Assembly: GCA_018062085.1 (NCBI GenBank)
Contig: JAGOSY010000004.1
Location: forward strand, 276,568 to 340,567
Direction of reading: 5' to 3'
From: a bacterium
GTDB taxonomy: Bacteria > Cyanobacteriota > Vampirovibrionia > Obscuribacterales > Obscuribacteraceae
Length of the DNA: 64,000 nucleotides
The position numbers were made by a program, and so were the translations under genes. Position 1 is the stretch's first letter, and each line of letters opens with the position of its first letter. A model generated the notes under the pieces. That model searched no databases and was not told where the DNA came from. It was given only the letters and a program-made list of their open reading frames with translations. This document shows, in pieces, positions 6,911 through 15,510 of this stretch.

Positions 6911-9322
6911 ATGAAAGATCAAATCGGTCAGCCCTTATTCGACATCTTAGAGAAACAGGGTCGCCCGGCTGAAGATCTTGCCATCGCCCATAAGGCCTAT
7001 GACTTTGCCTACGCCTCACACGACGGCCAGATGCGCAAGTCAGACGACCCCTATATCATTCACCCAGTAGAAGTCGCCTGCATACTGGCTGATATTAATG
7101 CTGATATCGACACTGTTTGCTCGTGTTTGCTGCACGATGTGCTTGAAGATTGCGATGTTAAGCCCAAAGAAATCGAAGAGCGCTTTGGCATTGATACCAG
7201 GCGAATCGTTGAAGGCGTAACCAAGCTCGGTAAGTTCAGCTTTAGCTCTAAAGAAGAGAGGCAAGCTGAAAACTTCCGCAAATTGCTTGTGGCCATGGCT
7301 GAAGATGTGCGTGTTGTTTTAGTAAAATTAGCAGATAGGCTGCACAATATGCGCACCATGGAGCACATGGCGCCCCATAAGCAAGCAGAAAAAGCAAAAG
7401 AAACCCTAGAAATTTTTGCCCCACTGGCCAACCGCTTCGGTCTCGGTAAAATGAAGTGGGAACTAGAAGACCTTGGTCTAAAGTATCTCCATCAAGATGA
7501 GTATCTTGAAATTGAGAGACTGGTGGAAGACAGTCGCGAAGATCGCGCTGACCACCTAGCACAAGTCGTTGAAAAGCTAAGAGTTGATCTCGACAGTCGT
7601 GGTATCAAAGCCGACATTATCGGTCGACCGAAGCATTTCTTTGGTATCTGGCGCAAAATGAAGAGCCAGCAGAAAGAGTTCCAAGAGCTTTACGATGTTC
7701 TCGCTGTGCGGGTTATCATCGATAGCAACCCAGACAAAAATTTCTGCGAATTAGAGTCTGATCCTGATACGCAAAAATGCTACGAAGTAATGGGTACTGT
7801 GCACTCAATCTTTAAGCCTATTCCAGGCCGCTTTAAAGATTACATTGCCATGCCCAAGTTCAACAGCTACCAGTCTCTGCACACAGCGGTAATAGGGCCC
7901 AAGGGCAAACCAGTTGAAATTCAAATTCGCACCAAGCGCATGCACCACATCGCCGAATATGGTATCGCCGCGCACTGGGCCTACAAAGAGGCTGGCGAGG
8001 CTGTCAAGGCAGACGGCTCTGCCGACAAGAAACTAGCCTGGTTGCGCCAATTAGTTGACTGGCAACAAGACCTCAAAGATTCGGGCGAATACATTGAAGA
8101 AGTGAAGATGGATCTCTTCGCTGATGAAGTCTTTGTCTTTAGCCCAAGGGGAGATGTTCTCGACTTACCTAACGGCTCGTGCCCTATCGATTTTGCCTAC
8201 CGTGTACACACCGATATTGGCCACCGCTGCGTTGGGGCCCGCATCAATGAACGCATCGTGCCACTAAACACGATCATGAAAAACGGCGATATCGTTGAGA
8301 TTCTCACAAGCAAGAACGGCCAACCAAAAATGGATTGGCTCAACTTTGCCAAGACCCATGGGGCAAAAAATCGCATTCGTCAATGGTTCAAAAAGCACCA
8401 TAGAGAAGAGCATATTCAGCAAGGCCGGCAGATGCTCGAAGCTGAATTGGGCAAAGGCAATTTAGATGAGTTTCTCAAATCAGATAAATTGAAAGAGGCC
8501 GGAAAGCGCCTGAATATATCAGATCCACAAGACATACTAGCTGCCGTGGGCTACGGCGATCTGTCAGTAGCGCAAGTAGTTAACCGTATTCGCGAAGTTG
8601 ACAATGCTGAGAAAATAGCCTTGAAAGGCTACACCATTCCGCAAATGGTGCCCGACAAACCAAGCAATATATCGAGCCTGGGTGGATTGCTTCACCATTT
8701 AGCAAAATGCTGTCAACCAGTGCCAGGAGAAGAAATTGCCGGAGTGGTATCACGAGGCAGTGGCATAGCTGTACACCGTGCGGACTGCACCATGCTTGCT
8801 AAAATTGAAGAAGGTCGACGCATGGCCGTTGACTGGTCAATCGAACGCAATACCCAGTACCCTGCTGGTTTGCAAGTTGAATGCCTTGATCGTGTTGGTA
8901 TCGCGGGCGATATCTTAAAGAAAGTTTCAGATCACAAAGTTAATTTAAGAGACCTACGTGTAGATACGCATAGAGACAAGAAAACTGCCACTATTTTCTT
9001 GATTTTAGATGTGCTTGATATTGACCAGCTAGCACGCGTATCGCAAGCAATTTCACAAATCTCAGACGTTATAAGAGTGCACAGAAAAGATCACCGTAAG
9101 CGCGTCGCAGGCACCAACCCTCTGGCACGTGTGACCGGCATAAAAACAGTCAAAGCCAATGCCAACCCCAACGCCGAGGCTGCCAGCTCCAAGTCAAACG
9201 CAGCGAAAAACGGTAGCTCTGCAAATAATGGCAATAGCAGCACCAACGGTAACGGCAACGGCAGCAAAAAAACAGCAGCTGCTCGTAGTAAAACGACTAC
9301 AGCCAAGAAAAAGGCTAAGTAA
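6911..9322 (+). CDS. rsh: bifunctional (p)ppGpp synthetase/hydrolase (RelA/SpoT homologue)
   Basis: An 803-residue long RSH protein, the stringent-response alarmone enzyme. The N-terminal HD hydrolase has YIIHPVEVA, LLHDVLEDCDV and LADRLHNMRTM. The synthetase follows with GRPKHFFGIWRKM and RFKDYIAMPKFNSYQSLHT. Next come a TGS domain (DEVFVFSPRGDVLDLP), a helical part, the Cys motif KCCQPVPGEEIAG and a C-terminal ACT domain. The RFKD sequence is the RXKD form reported for bifunctional Rel/SpoT enzymes, as opposed to EXDD in synthetase-only RelA. The intact HD motif also points to hydrolase activity. An unusual Asn/Ser/Lys-rich tail of about 70 residues follows the ACT domain. rdgB starts 42 bases downstream, possibly in the same transcript. 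Confidence 0.95.
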   Translation: MKDQIGQPLFDILEKQGRPAEDLAIAHKAYDFAYASHDGQMRKSDDPYIIHPVEVACILADINADIDTVCSCLLHDVLEDCDVKPKEIEERFGIDTRRIVEGVTKLGKFSFSSKEERQAENFRKLLVAMAEDVRVVLVKLADRLHNMRTMEHMAPHKQAEKAKETLEIFAPLANRFGLGKMKWELEDLGLKYLHQDEYLEIERLVEDSREDRADHLAQVVEKLRVDLDSRGIKADIIGRPKHFFGIWRKMKSQQKEFQELYDVLAVRVIIDSNPDKNFCELESDPDTQKCYEVMGTVHSIFKPIPGRFKDYIAMPKFNSYQSLHTAVIGPKGKPVEIQIRTKRMHHIAEYGIAAHWAYKEAGEAVKADGSADKKLAWLRQLVDWQQDLKDSGEYIEEVKMDLFADEVFVFSPRGDVLDLPNGSCPIDFAYRVHTDIGHRCVGARINERIVPLNTIMKNGDIVEILTSKNGQPKMDWLNFAKTHGAKNRIRQWFKKHHREEHIQQGRQMLEAELGKGNLDEFLKSDKLKEAGKRLNISDPQDILAAVGYGDLSVAQVVNRIREVDNAEKIALKGYTIPQMVPDKPSNISSLGGLLHHLAKCCQPVPGEEIAGVVSRGSGIAVHRADCTMLAKIEEGRRMAVDWSIERNTQYPAGLQVECLDRVGIAGDILKKVSDHKVNLRDLRVDTHRDKKTATIFLILDVLDIDQLARVSQAISQISDVIRVHRKDHRKRVAGTNPLARVTGIKTVKANANPNAEAASSKSNAAKNGSSANNGNSSTNGNGNGSKKTAAARSKTTTAKKKAK

Positions 9323-9364
9323 AACGCCTTTAGAGAATATGACACCATAGGCAAAATACTAATC

Positions 9365-9952
9365 ATGAAGATAGTTCTGGCCACGAGCAATCCAGGCAAA
9401 CTAAAGGAATTTCAAGCACTTAGCCTAACAGCTAAAAATCTCGAACTTATATTGGCACCAGCAGGGTTCAACCCTGAAGAAATAGGCTCAACTTTTATCG
9501 ACAATGCGTTGCTTAAGGCGAGAGAAGCAGCCAAGCTCTGCCAGCTACCGGCTATTGCTGACGATTCAGGGCTGTGCGTTGAAGCCATGGACGGTAAACC
9601 AGGCATTCACTCAGCGCGTTATTGCGAAGGAAGCGACGGTGACAGGAGAAAGAAGCTCTTGGATGAGCTTAAGAACGTCCCGCTTGACCAAAGGAAAGCT
9701 GCGTTCGTTTGCGCCATTGCCCTAGTCGCTAGTAATGGTGAAGTACTTTTCACTTGTGAGCAGCATTGGCCAGGCCATATCGCCTTAAGTGAAATAGGCA
9801 ACAATGGTTTTGGCTTTGACCCGCTGTTTGTGCCCCTTGGCTATGACATCACATCAGCTCAAATGGAACCGGCAGAGAAAAACGAACTATCCCATCGTGG
9901 TCAGGCCTGGCGACGATTTCTTAACCATCTAGCAACACTCAAGCCAATCTAA
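9365..9952 (+). CDS. rdgB: XTP/dITP diphosphatase (Ham1/RdgB)
   Basis: A 195-residue cytoplasmic pyrophosphatase that removes non-canonical purine triphosphates (dITP, XTP) from the nucleotide pool. All family hallmarks are present: LATSNPGKLKEF at the N-terminus, DDSGLCVEAMDGKPGIHSARY, GFGFDPLFVP and the C-terminal SHRGQAW. Length is typical. It lies 42 bases after rsh; linking rdgB to stringent-response genes makes sense for nucleotide housekeeping but is only contextual. After its stop come A-rich sequence and a short inverted repeat (GCCAGCTGGC) without a clear terminator. Confidence 0.95.
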   Translation: MKIVLATSNPGKLKEFQALSLTAKNLELILAPAGFNPEEIGSTFIDNALLKAREAAKLCQLPAIADDSGLCVEAMDGKPGIHSARYCEGSDGDRRKKLLDELKNVPLDQRKAAFVCAIALVASNGEVLFTCEQHWPGHIALSEIGNNGFGFDPLFVPLGYDITSAQMEPAEKNELSHRGQAWRRFLNHLATLKPI

Positions 9953-10111
9953 AAAAAGAGAAAAGCGGCCCGCCGAGCCAGATTTATCACCGCCAGCTGG
10001 CTAACGAAAAAAAACTTCATCTTGCTATGAGAAAGGGTACATGAAAATTTGGTTCACAAGAGCTAAGCTGTCATTGTTATCTAGCTAACATTCGTACATG
10101 CAGGAGTGGCA

Positions 10112-10327
10112 GTGGCGGAATTCGTTTTCAACGGCAACGCTAACATCTATACAGCAGCTCAGGGTCAGCACGCAGCAGCAGCAGCAGCCGTGAGCAATGT
10201 CGTAGCGCTGAAGCAAGAGGATAACCTAGCAGATAGCTCTCAGCTGAGGGCGAACCGCCAAGTAGAACTTCTTCTCTGGCTCGCCAACCTAGAGCTGCGC
10301 CTACCGCCCTATGGCGATAACAATTAA
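10112..10327 (+). CDS. small protein of unknown function
   Basis: A possible 71-residue protein starting at GTG 10112, with AGGAG (10102-10106) about five bases upstream; a GTG at 10106 would overlap that site. The protein has a polar start, a short poly-Ala run encoded by GCA repeats (about 10170-10187), and a C-terminal amphipathic helix (QVELLLWLANLELRL). There is no signal peptide and no family I recognise. It faces the minus-strand TPR gene whose stop is at 10342. The good ribosome site supports translation, but the ORF is short and could be chance. Confidence 0.4.
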   Translation: MAEFVFNGNANIYTAAQGQHAAAAAAVSNVVALKQEDNLADSSQLRANRQVELLLWLANLELRLPPYGDNN

Positions 10328-10341
10328 CCACGTAGCTAGAT

Positions 10342-11490
10342 TTATTGACTAGCTTTTTGAGATTTTAAGTCTTCTAGGCGATGCTTGATGCCGACTGACA
10401 ATGGGTGTTCCTTCCCTAAAGTCTTCTCCGCTATTTCAAAAGCATCTTCACTTTTACGCAGAGCCAATGCACTCTTACCTTGGCGGCTATAGAGATCGGC
10501 TAGATTATCAAGACAAATGGCAACATCTGGATGGTGCCCACCAAGAGTTTCGCGAAAAGTCTCCAAGGCCTTTAGTTGTAGGTCTTCAGCTTCTTTTAGC
10601 TTTCCTTCCTTGACATAAAGTCCGGCCAAATTATCGAGGGCTGTAGCCACCGATGGGTGCTTATCGCCATAAGCTTTGCGCATAATAGCCAAAGAGCGTT
10701 CATAAAGAGGTTCTGCTTTATCGCTCTGATTTAATTCACGGTAGCTTTCAGCCAAATTTCCTAAAGCAATTGCCAGGTCAGGATTATCAACTCCTAATTC
10801 ATGCTCATAAACAGCAATGGCCTTAAGTTGTACACCCACTGCAGCTTTATAGTCACCTTGCTTCTGAAATAAGAGAGCAAGGTTATCGTATACGGTCGCA
10901 ACTTCCACCGATTCTTTGCCTCGCATTTCACCAAGAATAGCAATGGCGCCCTCATACAACGGCTTGGCCTCACCGTATTTACCTTCATCTTTTAGAATTC
11001 CTGCCAAATTACTAAGCTCTACAGCGAAGCCGAAATTATCCTTTGGCTCATTTTGACGAATTAACTCAAGCGACCGGCGTGAAGCCTTTTCTGCCAACAG
11101 ATAATTGCCTTGAGCCTTATACAGTTGCCCTAGATTGCTTTGGCTAACAGCCACCCGAGAATCGCTCTGGCCAAATCTTTGAGCAATTTCATAAGCCTTC
11201 TTCAACCAAGTTTTGGCACCTTCTAAATCACCAGAGAGCAAATCTTGTTTTCCAGCCTGGGTGGCTTGCTGCCAGGCTTCATGTTCAATTGCCTTGTGTT
11301 CTTGCTTATCTTGTTCTTGCTTATCTTGTTCTTGCTTATTGTGTTCTTGCCTACGACTGCTATCGAGAAGCACCGGCTCAGATTGCGTCATCAGTGAAGA
11401 AGTAGAACCATCCGCAGAGAAACAGCTTGGCTGACTAAGGCCAACCATGGCATGAAGACATAGGCTCAAGCTATATAGCCGGACGCGCAT
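10342..11490 (-). CDS. secreted TPR (kinesin-light-chain-like repeat) protein
   Basis: About 382 residues from the ATG at 11490 (a TTG at 11550 would add 20 residues before the signal peptide). After the signal peptide (ending near CFSADG) comes a charged segment with a 15-base tandem repeat coding EQDKQ units. Then come about seven 42-residue TPRs of the kinesin-light-chain type (e.g. YDNLALLFQKQGDYKAA, LGNLAESYRELNQSDKA, LDNLAGLYVKEGKLKEA). Such repeats are protein-binding scaffolds. It is adjacent to another TPR gene on the same strand (91 bases upstream). Partner unknown. Confidence 0.85.
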   Translation of the reverse strand: MRVRLYSLSLCLHAMVGLSQPSCFSADGSTSSLMTQSEPVLLDSSRRQEHNKQEQDKQEQDKQEHKAIEHEAWQQATQAGKQDLLSGDLEGAKTWLKKAYEIAQRFGQSDSRVAVSQSNLGQLYKAQGNYLLAEKASRRSLELIRQNEPKDNFGFAVELSNLAGILKDEGKYGEAKPLYEGAIAILGEMRGKESVEVATVYDNLALLFQKQGDYKAAVGVQLKAIAVYEHELGVDNPDLAIALGNLAESYRELNQSDKAEPLYERSLAIMRKAYGDKHPSVATALDNLAGLYVKEGKLKEAEDLQLKALETFRETLGGHHPDVAICLDNLADLYSRQGKSALALRKSEDAFEIAEKTLGKEHPLSVGIKHRLEDLKSQKASQ

Positions 11491-11581
11491 AGGCCTGCTT
11501 AAGGGCGAAGAAATTACTGTTACAGCATAACTAAATTTGCTCGAAGACAAAAGGCGCTATTACTAAATAACTTGATTAAAG

Positions 11582-12214
11582 CTACGCCGCTAGATAAGAA
11601 GCAGCACATTCTATTAAATTTTGCGCCTCTGCTGCTCGGTGAGTGCGAGTAAGTAAATTGGCGTAGCCTCTCAAAGTCTGCACCAGGTGAGGAGCACAGC
11701 GGTTTGCAGAATACTGATTTCTTTGAAAACTCAGAGCACGGCGGTAAAGATATTCAGCCTCAGCATAAGAACCGAGATCGGTATATAGATCAGCTAGCTG
11801 TTGTGACACCACTGCCACGGCTGGATGGTTCATGCCAAGGGTTCGCTCACTCAATTCAAGGACACACTTAGTTGAAAACGCTGCCTGAGCTAATTTTGAT
11901 TGAACAAAATAAATTTTTGAGAGTTTCAACATTGCTTTCATTTCATCAAAACTAGAGAAGACAGATGAGTCTTTCTTGAGCCTAACATTGCGCAAGCAAT
12001 ATTCTTCTGCCAGCTCTAGCTGATTAGTGCGCTGATAAAGCTCGCACAGTAAATCTAGAGTCACAGCAAGGCGCTCATCAGACTGATCACTTAGCTCAGC
12101 CTCTAACAAAGCCGCATGAAAATTGGCCTCTGCATCTTCCAGTCGATTTTCGCCCATTGCCCTTTCACCAGCAGCGATAAACGGCTGCCAGGCATTCTTT
12201 AGAAATTGCGCCAT
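11582..12214 (-). CDS. TPR protein, cytoplasmic (paralogue of the gene at 15511-16086)
   Basis: A 210-residue TPR protein without signal peptide, starting with MAQFLKNAWQPFIAAGERA after a strong ribosome site (GAGGAGG, 12218-12224). Repeats include AEANFHAALLEAELSD, LAVTLDLLCELYQRTNQLELAEEY and VAVVSQQLADLYTDLGSYAEAEYLYRRAL. The gene at 15511-16086 is a clear paralogue with the same start (MSQLLKNAWQSFIEAGEIA), length and repeat layout, so the two arose by duplication. They flank the PepSY, PDZ and TadE/TadG genes. Function unknown; probable adaptor protein. Confidence 0.85.
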   Translation of the reverse strand: MAQFLKNAWQPFIAAGERAMGENRLEDAEANFHAALLEAELSDQSDERLAVTLDLLCELYQRTNQLELAEEYCLRNVRLKKDSSVFSSFDEMKAMLKLSKIYFVQSKLAQAAFSTKCVLELSERTLGMNHPAVAVVSQQLADLYTDLGSYAEAEYLYRRALSFQRNQYSANRCAPHLVQTLRGYANLLTRTHRAAEAQNLIECAASYLAA

Positions 12215-12409
12215 GATTCCTCCTCGGGATGGGGTGGCTGCCGCTAAGGGAAAAAGAGGATTTGAATTATTAGTAAAAGCGGAGCAGCTAATTCTGCTGT
12301 CAGTTATCAGTTATTTGATTATGCACAAAGACTGTGTCGATTCTGTGGCAAGATCAACACAAATTATTAAGAGCTCAGCCCCGGCAGGCGGCGATATTAT
12401 CGGTAGACC

Positions 12410-12730
12410 TTACTTTCTGGCCTTGCTCTTGCGGGTTTTCAAAATTTCGCCTGATTGAGCGTCAATTTCAAGCTCAATTTTCCAAATACCTTCACTGCGC
12501 AGCTCAACTTCCCAATTCATGGGGGTTTCATCGCGCTCGATTTCAATTTCTTCTACTGTAGCGCCGGGGTACTTCGCCAGAGCAATGGCTTCTGCCTTCT
12601 CACAACTAATTGCCGCTTTTTTCGTGAGACTTCCGCCCTCACCTTCGGCCGCAACTGGCACAATTGCTGCTCCTAAAAGAATTAAAAGGGTTAGAAAACT
12701 CAAAGCACTGTTTGCCAACAATCTAATCAT
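12410..12730 (-). CDS. PepSY-domain secreted protein
   Basis: A 106-residue protein with an N-terminal signal peptide (about 1-28, ending in VAAEG) and one PepSY-like domain: SCEKAEAIALAKYPGATVEEIEIER, WEVELRSEGIWKIELEIDAQSGEIL. PepSY domains are small periplasmic modules often found in protease inhibitors, sensor proteins and membrane flavoproteins. The C-terminal tail is basic (KTRKSKARK). It is a single gene between a divergent TPR gene and the plus-strand PDZ gene. The domain call is good; the biological role is not known. Confidence 0.8.
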   Translation of the reverse strand: MIRLLANSALSFLTLLILLGAAIVPVAAEGEGGSLTKKAAISCEKAEAIALAKYPGATVEEIEIERDETPMNWEVELRSEGIWKIELEIDAQSGEILKTRKSKARK

Positions 12731-12899
12731 TTCAAAAGCTCCCGCAAATAAATGCAGTTATACCATTTAGATAGACAGACAAAATGAGCCTTTCCTCAAG
12801 TGGAACAAGCAGCGTTTGACTTAAGAGCGTCCGGGGAACGACTAAAGCGTTATCGAGGCAGCTTTTCAAATTAACCGAAAGCGTTCTCAAAGGAGCTTT

Positions 12900-13835
12900 G
12901 TGCGACCGGCGATAATTATTCCTGTGGTTTTAATTCTGCTAGCCTCAGTGGTGGTGGCATTGCCTTTGCTGTTGAGCAAACCCGAGGATGTAACAGCATC
13001 AACTTCGAATATCGGCGTGGTCGGTTTGCAGTATGCTTTTCTCGACAAAGAGTATCCTGTAGTCACAAGAGTAATAGAAGAATCACCAGCCGCACTTGCC
13101 GGAATCGCCAAAGACGATCTCTTATTGTCGGTAGGTCACAAAAACGCCTCAATGCTTGGTGACTATGACATTCACAAAGAGCTTTGCGGAGAACCAAGCT
13201 CTTCAGTGCAAGTAACAGTCAAAAGCGATGATGGCTCAATACTAGAGCGCAGTCTAATGCGTATCCAAACTTCTGACTTACCCAAGGAAGCTGATGCTAA
13301 CTACCTCAATGAGCAATCGCAGTTAAGTAAGGAAGACTTTCTTTTACGACGTGATGCCTTAGCGAGAGCAGATGATTTCTCGTACACCAGCTTGATCATG
13401 CACAAGTTGCATCAAGGGCCAATGGTCCTTGAATTTTTTGCAAAAGAAACAGGAGAGAACCAAGAGCTTAAAGCCGCTATAGAAGTACTCAATAAAAGAG
13501 ACGCTAAAGAAAAAACTGGTAAGCATATTCAAATCACAAGAATTAGCTGCGATGTTACAGACGGCACTTACAAAGACATGGCCGAACACTTCAAAGTTAC
13601 AGCTGCACCAACATACGTTTTCATTCCGGGCAATCGCGGTGTTATTCTGGCACGCAATGTTGAGCGCGGACCGCTGAGCGCACAGCAGATTAAAATCAAA
13701 CTAGCTGACCTACTTTATGAAGCAAGGCAACCAATTCCTCAAATTCATACAGCACCGGCTGTGGTCGGACCAGAACTAGAAGATCAGAACCAGTCGTATA
13801 CTCCGTTGTCGAAGTCGAGAAGAAAATCGCACTAG
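12900..13835 (+). CDS. membrane-anchored PDZ plus thioredoxin-fold protein without CxxC
   Basis: A 311-residue protein starting at GTG 12900 with AGGAG five bases upstream. Residues 4-26 form an uncleaved anchor or signal segment. Residues about 38-120 form a PDZ domain (VGLQYAFLDKEYPVVTRVIE, SPAALAGIAKDDLLLSVG). Residues about 160-280 look like a thioredoxin fold (GPMVLEFFAKETGEN, ITRISCDVTDGTYKDMAEHFKVTAAPTYVFI, with the cis-Pro in AAPTY), but the active-site CxxC is absent, so redox chemistry is unlikely. The pair suggests an extracytoplasmic peptide-binding scaffold. Downstream lies a 53-bp dispersed repeat, then TadE/TadG-like genes. Confidence 0.75.
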   Translation: MRPAIIIPVVLILLASVVVALPLLLSKPEDVTASTSNIGVVGLQYAFLDKEYPVVTRVIEESPAALAGIAKDDLLLSVGHKNASMLGDYDIHKELCGEPSSSVQVTVKSDDGSILERSLMRIQTSDLPKEADANYLNEQSQLSKEDFLLRRDALARADDFSYTSLIMHKLHQGPMVLEFFAKETGENQELKAAIEVLNKRDAKEKTGKHIQITRISCDVTDGTYKDMAEHFKVTAAPTYVFIPGNRGVILARNVERGPLSAQQIKIKLADLLYEARQPIPQIHTAPAVVGPELEDQNQSYTPLSKSRRKSH

Positions 13836-13853
13836 AGTCTACCAACGATCTCA

Positions 13854-13906
13854 ATTGCGTAGGCTCGATATTTCTTGCTGCTTCAAGTCATTGCACAGCT
13901 AGCGGG
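13854..13906. repeat. 53-bp dispersed repeat, copy 1
   Basis: This block matches 18134-18186 at 52 of 53 positions (one change, G at 13893 versus C at 18173) in the same orientation, 4.28 kb apart. Both copies are intergenic. It is followed here by a 6-bp inverted repeat (AGCCAT/ATGGCT, about 13910-13940). It may be the end of a small mobile element or a conserved RNA part; see findings. Confidence 0.8.
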
Positions 13907-14013
13907 ACCAGCCATGCAATCAACCAGACGGGGGATGGCTATTCTGGACAAGACTGTCATGATTAAACAAGCTCATTCAAATGAAAGATAACCAAACCGG
14001 AGAGTCAGGAAGC

Positions 14014-14469
14014 ATGCGCGACTGGCGGAGTAAAGACAGAACGCATGCTGGTCAATCACTAGCGGAGGGCGCAGCTGTAATGGCACTAATGCTCCCCCTG
14101 TTTATTGTGATTATTTTCGTCGGTGGCGAAGTTGTCCAGGCTTATCTCATTAAGAACGTGCTTACCCAAGCAGCGAGTAAAGCAGCTCGGGACATGTCAA
14201 TTGATTATTGGCAAGACAAATCTATAGCGAATAATCGCCAACTACAGAACGCTCTCGTCTTTGATCGCATTCGAATCACTGGAGTTGTTGCCGATTCGCG
14301 GCAATTTAATGATGCGACTTTCGATACAGCCGCGGTACCGCCGACAGTCTCGGTCACAGTCACTTATAGCGGCGGCTTGTATGGCCTCGTGCCATTTCCG
14401 CAACCAGACCCACTAGGCCTCGGTGCTTACTTCAGATTGTCTTCATCGACAATTCATGCGCTGGAGTAA
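14014..14469 (+). CDS. TadE-like pilus-assembly family protein
   Basis: About 151 residues from the ATG at 14014 (AGGA just upstream; an ATG at 13981 lacks a ribosome site). The TadE signature is the Gly-Gln-Ser leader and one N-terminal membrane segment: HAGQSLAEGAAVMALMLPLFIVIIFVGG, then a periplasmic part starting AASKAARDMSIDYW. TadE-type minor pseudopilins belong to Flp/Tad pili, but no tadA/B/C or flp genes are in this window, so it may be an orphan pair with the TadG-like gene five bases downstream. Cleavage by a prepilin peptidase near GQSLAE is possible. Confidence 0.8.
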   Translation: MRDWRSKDRTHAGQSLAEGAAVMALMLPLFIVIIFVGGEVVQAYLIKNVLTQAASKAARDMSIDYWQDKSIANNRQLQNALVFDRIRITGVVADSRQFNDATFDTAAVPPTVSVTVTYSGGLYGLVPFPQPDPLGLGAYFRLSSSTIHALE

Positions 14470-14474
14470 AACGA

Positions 14475-15479
14475 ATGAGAGACGTGCGCCGTAAAACTGG
14501 TCAACTTTCAATACTAGTTCTTGTTTTTCTTGTTGCATCCCTGGTTGCAATGGGCGCACTGGGCGTCGATATTGCCCACATTGTCTGCACTACTGAAGAG
14601 CTTCAAACGGCAGTTGACGCCGGTGCTCTTGCCGGTGGGCCACACTTATCTGAGCCAGATAAAACCCAAGCCGTTACTGAAGCTCTATCCATCACCGCTG
14701 GCAACAAAGCAGACGGTTCAAGGGTCTCTAACGAAGTGCCCGGAACGCTCGTAACCGTAGTTACTACAAACGCCACGACTAATTCAGGAGGAACAATCAC
14801 CGTTAGCGCCCAGAAAAGAATAACTCACTTGTTCGCTAAGATATTTGGTCGTCGCACCGACGTTGTTTACGCCAGTGCCACCGCTGGCGGTAGCGGGCAA
14901 GTAACTCAAATACCATCAGGCACCGCCTTTCCCATTGCCATCAGCATTGATGTCGCAACCCAGGCAGGGGGAGCGCAAGTTCCATTAATGGCCTGCCAGC
15001 CTGGACAGGTTTTCACTCTATACTTTGACAACAAAGAAAATCAGAATGCTGCCTTCACTTCGTTTAGCACGGAGTCAGCCAATGTGCAGTACTTTAGAGA
15101 GGCAATGAGCGAAGCATTGGGTCTCACCCATTCAAACCCAGCGGTAATTCCATCAGTATCAGTAGGCAGTGTCATCAATCTAAACACCGGCGAAGGTGGC
15201 TATCAGGCAATGAGCCACGAATTTTATTCCAAAATCTTGGCTGAACCCTATATACTGCTTCCGCTGATTCAAGGCGCACCACCACTAAACCAATCTTCTA
15301 TGGTGATTGGTTTTGTCGCTCTAAAAATAACTGGAATCAGTAAGCAAAGTGGTGTAGCTTCGATGAGCGGCATTATTGTTAAACCTGCCGTTCTTGGACG
15401 CTCAGGCGACCCGCCAGTAGGAACTTATAGTTCGGCCCTAAAGAACCTTTCTCCAACAACAGTAAGACTGATCCGCTGA
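14475..15479 (+). CDS. TadG-like protein with N-terminal membrane segment
   Basis: A 334-residue protein five bases after the TadE-like gene. It opens with KTGQLSILVLVFLVASLVAMGALGVDIAHIV, then TEELQTAVDAGALAGG, the usual TadE/TadG-like (putative Flp pilus-assembly) start. This is one membrane helix followed by an Ala-rich helix. The rest is an extracytoplasmic beta-rich domain (from about residue 95) without a von Willebrand motif I can recognise. Similar pairs in other bacteria encode minor pilins or surface proteins. No other Tad genes are nearby. Confidence 0.8.
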   Translation: MRDVRRKTGQLSILVLVFLVASLVAMGALGVDIAHIVCTTEELQTAVDAGALAGGPHLSEPDKTQAVTEALSITAGNKADGSRVSNEVPGTLVTVVTTNATTNSGGTITVSAQKRITHLFAKIFGRRTDVVYASATAGGSGQVTQIPSGTAFPIAISIDVATQAGGAQVPLMACQPGQVFTLYFDNKENQNAAFTSFSTESANVQYFREAMSEALGLTHSNPAVIPSVSVGSVINLNTGEGGYQAMSHEFYSKILAEPYILLPLIQGAPPLNQSSMVIGFVALKITGISKQSGVASMSGIIVKPAVLGRSGDPPVGTYSSALKNLSPTTVRLIR

Positions 15480-15510
15480 TCTGTTAACAAACATGGAAGT
15501 AATCGCATGA

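Noticed and set aside
9466..9480. tRNA T-arm-like sequence GGGTTCAACCC
   Set aside because: It lies inside rdgB in frame; no acceptor or anticodon stems around it. No tRNA gene was found in the window.
13981..15479. Complete Tad pilus locus
   Set aside because: Only the TadE- and TadG-like proteins are present; no ATPase, prepilin, prepilin peptidase or platform genes are in the window.
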